Source: Prorocentrum cordatum
Taxonomy: Eukaryota; Sar; Dinophyceae; Prorocentrales; Prorocentraceae
Length of the DNA: 64,000 nucleotides
Direction: 5' to 3'
Assembly (NCBI GenBank): GCA_963575745.1
Contig: CAUYUJ010015014.1
Span: 203,218 to 267,217, forward strand
The position numbers were made by a program, and so were the translations under genes. Each line of letters begins with the position of its first letter. The stretch's first letter is position 1. Shown piece after piece: positions 23,311 to 34,319 of the stretch. The notes under the pieces are model-generated. The model saw nothing but the letters and a program-made list of their open reading frames with translations, searched no databases and was not told the DNA's origin.

Positions 23311-24135
23311 AGTCTCGAGGGGGCGGGACGGCGGGGGCGGTGCGACGCAGAAATAAAATGGTCGGAGCGGAGGGGGGGCGGGTTGCCCTGGGCGGGCGGG
23401 GAGGGGAGAACGATCGCAGCGGCGGGACGGTGGGGGCCGTGCGACGCGGAAGAATACGTTCTTGGCGGAAAGAGTTGTGGGCGGGGCTTCTACTGGAGCG
23501 CTGGGGGCGCGGGGGGGGCTCGGGGTGACTGGGCTGGGCTCCTACCGGGGCGCTGGGGACGCGGGGGGGAGGGTGGGAAAGGTGGTGTGTGCGTCGCGCG
23601 GAATAAAATGGTCGGGGCGGAGGGGGCACTGGGCGGGGCTTGGGGCGGAGGGCCACGGGGCGGGGGGCGGTCCCACTCTGGCGCTGGGGACTCGGGGGGG
23701 GAGGGGGGGAGGTGGTGGGCGGGGCTCCCGCTGGGCGCTGGGGACGCGGGGGGGCTCGGGGCAGAGAGCCACGGCGCGGGGGTCCCACTCTGGCGCTGGG
23801 GACGCGGGGTGGGGGGGGGCGACGAATGCGTTCGTGGCGGAGGGGGCAGTGGGCGGGGCTCCCGCTGGGGCGCTGGGGACGGGGGGGGCTCGGGGCAGAG
23901 AGCCACGGCCCCGGGGGGGGGGGGTCCCACCCTGGCGTTGGGGGACGCGGTGGAGATGGGGGGGGGGTGCGACGCGGAATAAAGCGTTCGTGGCGGAGGG
24001 GGCAGTGGGCGGGGCCCCCGCTGGGGCGCTGGGAGCGCGTGGGTGTTCGGGGCAGAGAGCCACGGCGCGGGGTTCCACTCTGGCGCTGGGGACGCGGGGG
24101 GGGGTGCGAGGCGGAGTAAAGTGGTCGGAGCTCTA
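23311..24135. repeat. Satellite gamma (GGCGCTGGGGACGCGG)
   Basis: G-rich tandem units of about 130-180 bp with GGGGCGCTGGGGACGCGG, GGGGCAGAGAGCCACGGCG, GGTCCCACTCTGGCGCTGG and GTGGGCGGGGC. The G-runs are G-quadruplex-prone on the + strand. Confidence 0.85.
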
Positions 24136-24745
24136 GACACCCCGGCCCCTCTCGCACGACCCGACACGCTCGTTAGGGCCCGACCCGACCCGACCCGCCC
24201 GTTGGGGTCTGCCCGACCCGTCCACTCCCGACACGACCCGCTAGGGTTCTCGCGTGTCCACTCGCACATGCATCATATTCTAATGTCCCGCCGACCCGCC
24301 CCGACCCGCGCGTTTGGGTCAGGCCCGACCCGACCCGATCCGCCCGCTAGGGTCCGCCCAATCCGACCCGTCCCGCCAACCCGACCCGACCCGCTAGGGT
24401 TCTCGCGTGTCCACTGGCACATGCATTGTATTTTGATGTCCCGCCCGCCCGACCCGACCCGCCCGTTAGGGTCCGACCCGACCCGACCCGACCTGCCCGT
24501 TGAGGTCCGCCCGACCCGTCCCTTCCCGACTTTACGCGTTAGGGTTCTCGCGTGTCCTTTCACACATACTTCATACTCATGGCCCGCCGACCCGACCCGA
24601 CCCGCCCGACCCGCCCGTTAGGGTCCACCCGACCAGACCCGTCCCGTCCCGACCCGTTAGGGTTCTCGCGTGTCCTTTAGCACATGCGTCATATTTGAAT
24701 GTCCAGCCGACCCGACCCGACCCGCCCGTTAGGGTCCGACCCGTC
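24136..24745. repeat. Satellite beta, right block
   Basis: Same higher-order unit as 22096-23150, with GGTTCTCGCGTGTCC near 24245, 24397, 24542 and 24661, in the same orientation as the left block. Confidence 0.9.
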
Positions 24746-25090
24746 CTGGCTTTTTCTCTTCATTCCTCCTCCTCGTCATCCTCACTTGTCATCCTCTTTT
24801 CGCCTCCTCCGCACTGTTTCTCCTGACTCCCCCTTTTTACTACTCCTCCCTACTCTTTCCTCATTCTACCTCTCCCCCCGTCATCTTTGGTTATCATTTG
24901 TTTGTCCTCGATCTCACCCTCTCGCTTCTCTCTCCTGCTCCTCGCTGATCCTCCTCGCTCCTCCTCCGCCCTTCTTCTCCTCACTTATTCTATCACCCCT
25001 CCTCTATATTCACTCCTCACTCTACCTCTGCACTTTTTTTGTCATCATCCTCAGTCCCCCTTGCCACTCTCCCCTCCCCTCGTGAAGCGG
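24746..25090. other. Pyrimidine-rich segment
   Basis: CTC/CCT-rich non-tandem sequence between satellites beta and alpha. Ser/Leu-rich frames are artefacts. Confidence 0.5.
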
Positions 25091-25214
25091 AGGAGTGACT
25101 CGACCCCCACTGCTAATGCTTCTGTGTGCGTGGGGAGGGTTCTTGGGGGGGGTGCGGATCATGCCCAGGCTATGGCGCCTTTGGGGTTGGCATTTCCCTA
25201 GTTTGCCCTGGGCC

Positions 25215-25575
25215 CGACCCCCTGGGCCAACCCTGGGCTTACCTCTAGGCCTACCCCCTTGGCCTACCCTAGGCCTACCCCCAAGCCTTGCACCTGGGCC
25301 TACCCTAGACCTATCCCTGGGCCTACCCCCTAGGCCTACCCAACGGCCTACCCCCTAAGTCTACCCTAGGCCTACCTCTAGGCCTTTCCCTATGCCTACC
25401 TCCTAGGCCTACCCCTAGAGCTTCCCACAAGGCTTACCCCTAGGCCATGGGTGGGGCCTAACCCCAGGGCCTTGGGTACTGCCTACCCTCGGCTACCCAA
25501 GGGCCTTTAATGTGGCCTACCCTAGGCTACTCTAGGGCCTTGGGTAGGGCCTAGGGTAGGCTACCCCCCCGGTTC
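25215..25575. repeat. Satellite alpha, right block
   Basis: CTAGGCCTACCCC units again, more diverged towards the right end where CCTAGGGTAGGC-like inverted forms appear. Confidence 0.85.
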
Positions 25576-26785
25576 TATACCCCCGAGAGGGGTCACACAG
25601 TATGCCCGCCAACATGGGTGTGTGACTGCCCCACGGTAGCAACGCTACAACATTGACGCGGCCACGTATCCCTATCCCTGTGATTGGCATCACCTGATCT
25701 CGATACCGATCTTAGAGATCCCCTCAGTTTCTGAGGACGCATCCCTAAGACTGTCGTCGCATTTAGCCTCATCAAAATCAGAGATCGGGATCATATCGAG
25801 GCTGGTTGCTGAGGCTTCCCTGGTATCCTCGTGTCGCGGGCAAAATCACGTCGGGAGGGGTTGGCGGATTTCCAGCCCGCTGGGGGCCCATACCATACAG
25901 GGCCCCCCTGGCCGTCACCAAAACGACCCAGGATGAAAGGCCAGCCTCGGGGATGGGGTCCAGATCACTGGGGAGCCCCGCTGTGAAAGTCTGGATTTAT
26001 GTCGGGCGTGCCCCCCTGCAGGCCGAGTCTGGGCGAAAACTAGCAAATACCAACACAAATGATCAAACCATGCTCAAACAGGCCAACAAATCGTTCCCAG
26101 ACTATTGTTTAAACTATTTTTGAATATTCCCTCTGTGGAGGGACAGGCCCGACTTGAGCTCAGGACCAGCTCTTCCTTCTCCGAGCCGTTTCTCAACGGT
26201 TGCCGGGGGGCCCCGGGGGCGGCACCGTGCGAGACGGGCCCGAGGCCCGCAGGCAGAAACATCAGTGAGGAGGGGAGAAACACACGGACACCATGAATCG
26301 TCGATCCCCCAGGAAGAAAATTGGTAAATGTGGGAAGTGTGGGGGGGGGGGGGAAGACGGAAAACCAGCAAGCATTGGAAAATACAGGGGATCCTGGGAT
26401 TTGTGTGCATTTAGTTGTGCGTCCCTGGGCCCCCTTTGTCCCTTCCAGGTCCCGCTACCCTCAGGCTGATTCTTCCATGCGCCTCTTTCTCGCTCAGATT
26501 GCGCCCGTGGGGCTGGGGCCATGCTTCGCGCTGGGCATCGGGCGCGGGGATTGCGCATTCGGTGGGAAGGCGGGGCCGTGTGGTCCGCAAGTCCCAGCGG
26601 GGCCTCGGGTCCGCTCGTCCTGGGGAACCCACCTAGGCGGCGGACGTCCGCGCCCCTCCCGGCGCGGCCGAGATCGTGCAGGACCAGGCGCTTCGCATCC
26701 TCCGACTCAGGTCGGCCTGCGCGGTGCCCGAAGCAGCCCGGCTGGTTCCAGGTCTCGCGGCACCTGCCTACGTGCGCGGTCTCCA
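25576..26785. other. Unassigned spacer
   Basis: Ordinary DNA with a 14-bp G-run at 26341. Frames are short or Pro/Arg-rich; no exon supported. Confidence 0.3.
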
Positions 26786-26789
26786 GCAG

Positions 26790-26965
26790 AGAAGGAGGAG
26801 GAGGAGGAGGAAGAGGAGGAGGAGGAAGAGTAGGAGGGGGAGGAGGAGGAGGAGGAGGAGGAGGAGGAGGAGGAGGAGGAGGAGCAGGAGGAGGAGGAGG
26901 AGGAGACACAGAAGAAGGAGGATGACGACGAGGAGTAGGAGGAGGAGGAGGAGGGGGAGGCAGAG
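26790..26965. repeat. (GGA)n microsatellite
   Basis: GGA triplets with occasional GAA and GAC. No exon recognised on either side. Confidence 0.9.
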
Positions 26966-27016
26966 TGGACGAGAAGGATCCGCAGGATGGGGAGGGGGGC
27001 GAGGGCGACCTTGCTC

Positions 27017-27017
<1 letters not shown>

Positions 27018-27064
<47 letters not shown>
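27018..27064. repeat. (CAG)n triplet repeat, about 15 copies
   Basis: A pure CAG run. It would code poly-Gln, poly-Ala or poly-Ser depending on frame, but no surrounding frame is convincing. Confidence 0.9.
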
Positions 27065-27221
27065 CGCAGGAGGGGGTGGAGGAGGTCGCCGCCGGGTCCG
27101 CACTGTGGGCGCCGAGGTGATCGGTGCGCGGAGCGGGGCCCCGTGCCGGCCCCCTGGGCGCGGCGTGCGCAGCGGAGGGCGGGCTGCGGGCGTTCCGAGG
27201 GGCTCGGGAGCAGATCGCGGG

Positions 27222-27400
27222 AGCAGAGGGGGAAGCGGTACCCATACCTCTACTTTTTCCCATCGTTTTCCCTTTTTGGGCCTCCTGGGCGGCCCTCGTC
27301 GCCACCGCTGGATTCGCTTCGAATTTCCTCGCCAGAACGCACCCTTGGAGATGTACGGGGAGTAGCGGTATCTGTACCTTTTGGTCTCCCCATGGGAGAT
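27222..27400. mobile_element. MITE-like family B, copy 2
   Basis: Inverted ends GGTACCCATACC and GGTATCTGTACC surround the family core GCTGGATTCGCTTCGAAT and AGAACGCACC; TTGGTCTCCCC follows. Family A copy 3 starts about 30 bp downstream. Confidence 0.7.
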
Positions 27401-27430
27401 TCGCATGTCCTCGGAATTCCATCTTTAGGG

Positions 27431-27554
27431 GGACGAAGAATGACGTAAACATAACAATTCGGAGGTCAGCGCGGGCGCGCTCTGCGCGCCAGGGAGGTCC
27501 GAGAAATCCGCGCGGACTTGCGAGTCGTTCTGTTTATGTCATTATTCGTTCCCC
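27431..27554. mobile_element. MITE-like family A, copy 3 (internally deleted)
   Basis: Left end GGACGAAGAATGACGTAAAC; right end is the reverse complement, finishing GTTTATGTCATTATTCGTTC. Most of the central stem is missing compared with copy 2 (124 against about 190 bp), leaving GCGCGCCAGGGAGG. Confidence 0.75.
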
Positions 27555-27675
27555 TGCTATTTGGAGGTCATCTGGCAAAAGACGGTCTTGGTCGTCTCCT
27601 CTTCGCAGCCGAGGGCCCTGGGCGGGGATCTATACAGAACCACTGCCTGGAGGATCGACTTTCGCGGACCTCCAT

Positions 27676-27737
27676 GGGCGGTGGATATGGATATATTTGG
27701 GCCCCCGGGGGCCAACATGTGTGTATATCCACCGCCC
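27676..27737. repeat. 62-bp fold-back hairpin
   Basis: GGGCGGTGGATAT pairs with ATATCCACCGCCC; the centre is GGGCCCCCGGGGGCC. The half-motif GGCGGTGGATA recurs at about 27764. Confidence 0.7.
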
Positions 27738-27784
27738 GCTGGGTACCCAGGACGTCGGTGCCCAGGCGGTGGATACACGCCAGT

Positions 27785-27960
27785 CGTATTCCCAGATTCC
27801 AATCTATTTTACGCGCCTTCCTGCTTCAAGGATCGAGTGGTTTCAAATCATCCTGCCGCTTCAGAGGGCGGGCGGAATCCCAAACTATGCCCAAAGACTT
27901 CCAACTTCATGCTTCTACCCACTTCTTCTCAGCGACGGGTATTAGCGCGCGCTAGCGTAT
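27785..27960. repeat. Dispersed repeat G, copy 1
   Basis: Shares GCGCCTTCCTGCTTCAA and a later CTACCCA.TTCT..CGA.G.GTA.T segment with 32085-32240. Confidence 0.6.
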
Positions 27961-28510
27961 GGTATTCGATGAGAAAGCGCCGATTTAGCGTCGGCCAGTT
28001 TCGATTCGCAAGAGTCACCAAGATGGCACGGGAGGCCCCCACGAGTTGCCACCCACGAGGGAGGAGAGCCGTCGCCACCTCCACCAGGGGAGGGCCACTT
28101 CTTGCGAGGAGGCTCGATGAAGTGAAGACGACATGAACACCAGGGTGAGGTGCAGAGCAGCTTTACACCATTCTTGGGTGCGTGCTGAAGTGGGCTTCCA
28201 CGGTAAGGATTCTCGAGTTCTCGATTTTGACGAACAATTATAGATGCCCCCTTTCCGGTGCCCTCCTTGTCGTCAATTGAAGTGTTCCTTCTTTGGGGCT
28301 CGCACCCAGTCTTGCAAGGAAACGACTTGATGCTCAAGGTGGGCCCCGGGCCCCCACATTGCAAGTCGCGCTCTCGACGTCCAGGAACGTTGCGACCAAG
28401 GCGTTGCGCCCACGACGTCCAGGAACCGCGCTTTCGCGCGAGACAACTTTACAATCTTATGACTCGTGCCCTCGCCTGAGGATTCTGTTCCAACTCACGA
28501 GAGTCGCTTC
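27961..28510. other. Unassigned spacer
   Basis: Ordinary DNA. The segment GTCAATTGAAGTGTTCCTTC (28274) is echoed at 29651 (TCAATTGGAGTGTCCCTTCT), suggesting a diverged local duplication. Confidence 0.35.
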
Positions 28511-28514
28511 AAAT

Positions 28515-28905
28515 GCTCCGCCCGCCCGACCTGCCCGTGAGAGCGCCCGCCCGCCCGACCCGCCCGTGAGGGTCCGCCCGCCCGAGCTGCCCGGTAGGGT
28601 GCGCCCGTTCACCTGCTTTGAAGCCCGCCCGCTTCAATGTCCCGCCCTACCCACCCCTTAGAGTCCGCCCGCCCGAGCCGCCCGCCCGAGCCGCCCCTTA
28701 GTGTCCGCCCAACCGACACGCTTGTTAGGGTCCGCTCGCCCGAGCCGCCTGTTAGGGTCCGCCGCCCGACCTGCTCGACAGGGTCCGGCCTCTCGCATGC
28801 TTGGAAGCCCCCCCCGACCGCTTTAGTGGCCCTGCCGACGCACCTGGCAAGGTCCGCCCGCCCGGCCCGCCCGTTAGGTCCAGCCCGCATGTTAGGGTCC
28901 GCTTC
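28515..28905. repeat. Satellite beta-like GTTAGGGTCCGCCCG block
   Basis: Tandem CCGCCCG and GTTAGGGTCCG units related to satellite beta but without the CTCGCGTGTCC piece. A short fragment recurs at 29848-29902. Confidence 0.75.
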
Positions 28906-30600
28906 CCGAAGGCATTGCTCTTTTCTCATCCCCCTTCAGTGAAATTCCCTTCGCCCTCAATCCTGTTCTTCTTGCCCTCCTCCGTTCTCCTTACCTCTTC
29001 CTTTTCCCAGCTCTGTCCGTTTTCTTGTTCCCTCCTCCTCATCTCCTTTCTCCTCTTTCCATCTGAAAGGCGAGCGTCGAGGCTTTCGGGATATACATGT
29101 TTACCGGCACGCTGGCAACGAAGAGTCGATTCTGTGAAATTGATTGTTATTGTTGAGCCCTGACTTGTGAAGACGACTATGCCTGATCCGCCTCCCCAGT
29201 GACATGCGCATCTCCTTCAGTTCACGTGCCCGTCCTGAGGGCTCACACCCTATGGTTCACGAGATGACGTCTTGGGTCTCCAGTCTGCGCTGTTGCCCCC
29301 CCTGAGCTAATATACAACATGGGTGCCGGCCAGACACCATTTCACAGTGGATTCAGGAATTCAATTAGCTCGGCACAACTTTTCACAGTTTCCCTGTGAA
29401 TCGCGCTCTCGCGTGGGATCTCCTCGCGATTTACTCAGGCGTCGCGCATTCCACTCTCAGGAGTCACTCTCTCGCCGCCTGGTTCCGCCCGCCCGGTCAG
29501 GGAAAGTTTTGCTTGCGTGTCAGACGGAAGCCCCGAGCGAAAGCGCGCTTCTTCTATTCCGAGTGAAGATGTATCATGCGGGAGCCGCTGTTGGCTCCTC
29601 CTTTCCCAATAACTGTTGTTGATCCCCCCCTGGTGCCCTCTATGTTTTTCAATTGGAGTGTCCCTTCTGGGGTTAAAGACGGAGTCAACGGCTTCTGCCT
29701 GACACTTCCTCGCATTTCTCTGTTTTTCAAAATCGCGCTCTCGCGCGGGACTCCCTCACACGTGGTCCAGGAATCACGTTCTCCCGTGGCGTTCCCGAGC
29801 AATCTATTATTCAGACGCCGCGACCTGCAGGATCCGCGCTTCAGCGACCCGCCCGCTCAACCCGCCCGTCTGGGTCCGCCCGCACGACCCGCCCGTTAGG
29901 GCCAACAGTCGCCATTCGTTGCCCTTCGCCCGCCTTGGATGCTCCTCGCTGCCCTTCGTGGCTCCGCAGTCTCCCTTCGCGGCTCCGTGGCTGCCCTCGT
30001 GGCCCCCTCGATGCCATTGGTTGTTTCGCTTCCAGCATTCCTTCCCTCCTCGCTCTTTGGCTTGTCCTGTTACCTTCCTTGCCCTGTCTAGGGCCTGTGC
30101 CACTTGCGGGAAGCAGGTAGGTAAGATGTACGCCCAAGGGGGGTACGATCGAAGACGAAGAGGGCGGGTATCGAGATTTTCGGATATACGTGGTGATTGT
30201 CACACGAGCAGATGAGAGCGAACAGTCCGAAAAGCATTGTTTTGTTGTTGGACTCTCAGTTCTAAAGAACAAGTGTCGCTGATCCCTCCAAGGGGTCGCA
30301 TCCTGTTTTGTTTGCATCGGGGGATGTCTTTCGCGTCTGAATGGGCCCCCGGCCCCCGAACTATGTACAGTAACACAAGCTTCCGCCTGATACGTCCGCA
30401 CAGTGCATGGTGATATCGAGCGATCAATAGAGACCGCCATGCAATGTATGCAGGAGTCGCGCGCTCGCCTGGGACTTCCTCACCATGTATTCACAGGTCG
30501 CTTCTCGGCGCTCGCGCTCTCGCTCGGGACCCCTCAAGCAACATTGACTCAAGAACCGCGCTGTCGCCTGAGACTCCTGGCCATCCCCTCTTGCTAGTCC
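28906..30600. repeat. Spaced 40-50 bp motif CGCGCTCTCGCGTGGGA
   Basis: Around ten copies of a motif close to GAATCGCGCTCTCGCGTGGG followed by ACT.CCTCAC are scattered at about 28365, 28425, 29398, 29447, 29733, 29770, 30454, 30500 and 30555, often in neighbouring pairs about 45 bp apart. The rest of the interval is CT-rich or ordinary, with no gene. Confidence 0.55.
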
Positions 30601-30899
30601 CTCTTGCTAATTCCTCTCGTCCTCCATATGCTCCTTCCCTTCCTCTTGCCCCCCTTCCCTCTTCCTTCCCTTCCACCACACCAGCCCTTCTCGGTCTCCC
30701 TTTCCTGGCCTTTCTCTTCTTCCTGTGTTCAGGGTCGCGCGAACGAATCACACGTGGCAGGGAAGGAAGAAGTACACCCCGAAGGGGGCACGGACAAAGA
30801 CGACGGGGGCGCACATAGGTGGTCTGGGAAACGCCGGCATTTGCAAGCGAACAGTTTTGAGATGATGTTTGTTGCTGTTGTCGTCGTCCTCGGCTGCAG

Positions 30900-31012
30900 C
30901 CCCTTCGCGACCCACCCAACCGCGACCCACCCCGCGACCCACCCCGCGACCCACCCCGCGACTCAACCCGCGACCCACCCGCGACCCACCCGCGACCTAC
31001 CCTCACTCTTAC
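30900..31012. repeat. (GCGACCCACCC)n tandem repeat
   Basis: About nine copies of an 11-13 bp unit GCGACCCACCC, with one GCGACTCAACC variant. Confidence 0.85.
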
Positions 31013-31037
31013 CCGCAATTGTGGGGTGCTAGATAAA

Positions 31038-31154
31038 TTTTCGAGGGTCCGCGCGGCCCCCCTAACGGCACCTCCGGCGCCGCCCCTGGCGCGCTCTGGT
31101 CGCCAGGGAGGGGGGCCCAGCGCAGATCCAAGACAATTGCGCGGACCCTCGAAA
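31038..31154. mobile_element. MITE-like family A, copy 4
   Basis: TTTCGAGGGTCCGCGCGG pairs with CGCGGACCCTCGAAAG. The central CGCCAGGGAGGGGGGCCCAG and GATCCAAG match copy 1 almost exactly. The outer ATGACATAAACATAA ends of the family are missing, so it is truncated symmetrically or is a subfamily. Confidence 0.75.
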
Positions 31155-32084
31155 GCGTACGATCATGCAATTTTCCTTACACCTCCTTCGAGCTGGGGAT
31201 GGGGGATGTGTCGAGCGAGGGGAGAGGATCGCACCACCAGGACCCCTCTGGCTCCTCGCGCTGGTGGTGGTGGTGGTGGTGGTGGTGTCGAGCTTTCTTG
31301 GACCCAGCGGCGGAGCCGGCGCTGTGCGGAGCTGCGCTTCCCTGGCCTCCCCGCTGTTCGGTGGTGGGCCAGCCACGCGCCCGAGTGACCCCTCGACGGA
31401 TCGAGGTGCTCGATGTGTTCTGTTCGGTCGTCCTCGTCGGCCCCCGGCGGCTTTCCGCCCTCGTGGCACGTGCCAGCAGCTGCGCCTCGCCGAGAGCAGT
31501 CCCAAAGGGTGCCCGGATCTCCTCGACCAGCCACCGCAGGACCCGAGCCACGACCAGAAAATACCAGGCGGTGACCCTTGACCGGGGTCACCTTCGGTGC
31601 GCTGCCTGCTGGGAGACAGGGGGGGGGGCACGACACGGTCGGCAAGCCAGCCGCGCGCCAGGGGTTCTTCCTGCCAAGGGCCGCTCTTGCGTGCAGTGAC
31701 AGCGCGAACACGGGGTCGGCGCGAGGGGTAGGGGCGTCCTAAAGGCTGGGGGGGGGTTGCTTTTAATTCGAGGAAATGGGCTGCGCAGGGGGGCCCACAA
31801 GCTATTCATAGGAGACCTCAGAAGCCGACAGGGCTTCTGAGCAGCCCCCGTCCTGCGCGGAAGCCTGGCCACCTCTCAGAAGGCCCCCCCCCTTGCGCCG
31901 CCCCCCCCCCCCCCGTGGGACGCACGCGCCGCGTGGTGCAGCCGAGTGGCGACGCGCGGCAGATGCACACGCCCTCCGCGGGCGCTGGTGTATACAAAAG
32001 CGCGCGCTCGCGCGCGCGCAGCTTTCTCTCGCAGCGAAGGCTCGCCCCCAGTACTCGCCGGTCGCTGAAAAGATGTCTTTTGGG
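31155..32084. other. Unassigned spacer with (GGT)n
   Basis: A (GGT)n run near 31261-31288 and a C-run near 31900. Frames stay open through GC-rich DNA on both strands, but none has splice-like ends or protein-like composition. Confidence 0.3.
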
Positions 32085-32240
32085 ATCCCCAGACCCCAAT
32101 CTACTTCAAGCGCCTTCCTGCTTCAATCACCGATATGCTGTGTTGGCTTTTTTGTTTTCTGGGAGTGCCTGAATCCTATCTACTTCATCCGCCTTCCTAC
32201 TTGTTGTTTTTACCCATTTCTCCCGATCGACGTGTAATTA
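32085..32240. repeat. Dispersed repeat G, copy 2
   Basis: AATCTACTTCAAGCGCCTTC at 32099 and a partial internal duplicate TATCTACTTCATCCGCCTTC at 32177; homologous to 27785-27960. Confidence 0.6.
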
Positions 32241-32559
32241 CGCGAACGAACGAGTGGAAGAAGCCGCGCCTAGACGGCACGTTGGCAAACGATGTGGTAG
32301 CACATTTGATCTGAACCAAAAAGACTGCGGGGCTCAGGAGTGCCAGCGCGCGGGAATCGTTGGGCCTCGGATGGCAGGGCACAGGCATGCTGGTGCAGCG
32401 CCAGGGTGGGCTGCAAAGCACCGGCCAGGGGGGACAGGGAGAAGGAATGGTCGAAGAAATTGCCCCAATGCCCGAGCTCAGCTTAAAAGCCTGTTGTCTA
32501 GAACAAATCATCCTGACGACGGACCCAACCTTCCGCAGTTGTGAGTACCGCGTTGTGGG

Positions 32560-33240
32560 TACCGCTTTCGGTGGAGCTACCAATGGTGACACAGACCGTG
32601 TGAGTGGTGTGCCGAAATGGGCGTTGGGCGCATGCGGCCTGTGCCTCTGGGGCCTTCGGAGGAACTCCCTATGGGGCCAAGAGCCGTGTGAGGAGTGTGC
32701 CAAAATGGGCGTCAGGCGCATGCGGCCTGTGCCACTGGGGCCTTCGTTGGAGCTCCCTATGGGGCCATGAACTATGTGATTGGTGTGCCCAAATAGTCGT
32801 CGGGCAAGTGGTCGTCGGGCACATGTGGCCTGTGCCACCGGGGCCTTCGCTGGAGCTCCCTATGGGGCCACGAGCCGTGTGACCAGGTGTGCCAAAATGG
32901 GCGCCAGGCGCATGCGGCCTGTGCCACCGGAGCCTTTGGTGGAGCTCCCTATGGGGTCATAAATTGTGTGAGTGGTGTGCCAAAATGGGCGTTGGGCGCA
33001 TGCTGCCTGTGCCACTGGTGCTTTCGGCGGAGGGGGCCATGAACTGTGTGAGGGGTTTGCCAGAATGGGCGCCGGGCACATGCGGCCTGTGCCACTGGGG
33101 CCTTCGGTGGAGCTCCCTATGGGACCATGAACCGTATGACAGCTGTGCCAAAATTGGCGTCGGGCGCATGCGGCCTGTGCCACTGGGGCATTCGGTGGAG
33201 CTCCCTATGGGACCACGATCCTCCTGAGGGGTGTGCCGAA
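32560..33240. repeat. Tandem array, 80-105 bp unit, about 7-8 copies
   Basis: Units start GTGAG.GGTGTGCC.AAATGGG near 32600, 32687, 32776, 32879, 32966, 33047, 33135 and 33227. Each contains GCGCATGCGGCCTGTGCCA, then GGGGCCTTCGGTGGAGCTC, then CCCTATGGGGCCATGA. One + frame and one - frame stay open over several units, but unit lengths are not multiples of three and the frame changes, so I treat it as a satellite. Confidence 0.85.
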
Positions 33241-33356
33241 CTGGTGAACATGCGGAGAGCTGAGGCATGGCATGGGGAGAGGAAGGGGGAGGAGGAGTAG
33301 GAGGAGAAACCGGGGGCGCTGTCTTTTCAAAACGAGGACGCAACACCACAGGATGA

Positions 33357-34162
33357 TTGGGAGCAAAAAAACGTAGGAATACACCCCCTGGGCATTTCGG
33401 GCGCACCTGTATCGAGGATGCACGCTCCCCTAATTATTTTGGATGCCCGCTGTGCCGCAAATTCGACGTCTTACTGAAATTCCACAAACTTGGGAGTGGG
33501 GTCGCCAAATACCTCCCGCTATACTTCCCTCTCTGCGAGGCGCACTTCGCAAGGGCGCGCGGTCGGATCGGACAAAAGGGGGGATATTGGGAAACCGCGG
33601 GGTGCCAAATCTGCTGCGGACCGCTGACTTTGCCCGCGCCGCCCAGCATGGCCGCCCCCAGCGCCGGGAAAGTTGGCCGCCTGTGGCCGATTCGCTACCC
33701 CCACCATCTGCTCTTCCACCACCCCCATCTCGGCCGCTCCCAGAGCGGGGGAGAGGCCGGTACAGTGGGAGCCCATGCCAAGAAACACAATGCTTGCTTC
33801 CATGGTTCCCTGGGTGTCTTGGGTTTCGATGGTTTTGCCACAGAAAGAGTGACGTGCCCACACCCGAAATCCATGGACGTCCTTGGGTCTCAGGGTTGGG
33901 TTTCTTGTGGAAGGTATCTTGTGGGCTGGCCTCCGCTGTATGGCGGAAGGGGGTCTTGGAGGAAAGAGGTCTTGGAGTTCTTTCGTTGTTTGTGTGTTCC
34001 CGGGGCCCTCGTCCCGGGACCTTCCAAGAACGGATCAGGTTTCAAAAATTGGTCCGATGGGAAAACGTTGGGGCCAGAGCCCAACCCCCACGCATCTGTC
34101 TCTTCCCCATAATGCCAGAGGAGATCGACGATGAGGAGCAGCAATCGGTAGCAGCCGCATGA
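33357..34162 (+). CDS. Possible exons of an unknown Cys-containing protein
   Basis: Not recognised. A frame running 33357-34112 contains CPLCRKFDVLLKFHKLGSG, then FPLCEAHFARARGRIGQKGG and CQICCG, a spacing that could bind zinc. The last 50 bp in another frame (EEIDDEEQQSVAAA, stop 34160-34162) look like an acidic C-terminus after an acceptor-like CCAG at 34111. The exons and their order are not resolved, and the frame may be open by chance. It lies directly after the tandem array and before a (CTC)n tract. Confidence 0.25.
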
Positions 34163-34319
34163 GCATGTCTCGTGTGCCCCAGTCGCTTGCCAATGTGCCC
34201 AACGTCTACTACATGGGTTCGCCACCTTCTTCCAGCGCAGTGTTCTCAGCCTTTTTTTGTTCGTCAGACATGCTTCCTCTTCCGTTGCCATAGCTCCGCC
34301 TCCTAGTCCTGTCTCTCCC

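Noticed and set aside
22096-24745. TTAGGG motifs suggesting an internal telomere array
   Set aside because: TTAGGG occurs once per longer unit inside GTTAGGGTCCG rather than in tandem, and the expected dinoflagellate telomere repeat is TTTAGGG.
26990-27370. Gene with a poly-Gln or poly-Ala tract
   Set aside because: The CAG run lies between a GGA tract and a MITE; the frames that cross it differ in sense and show no flanking domain.
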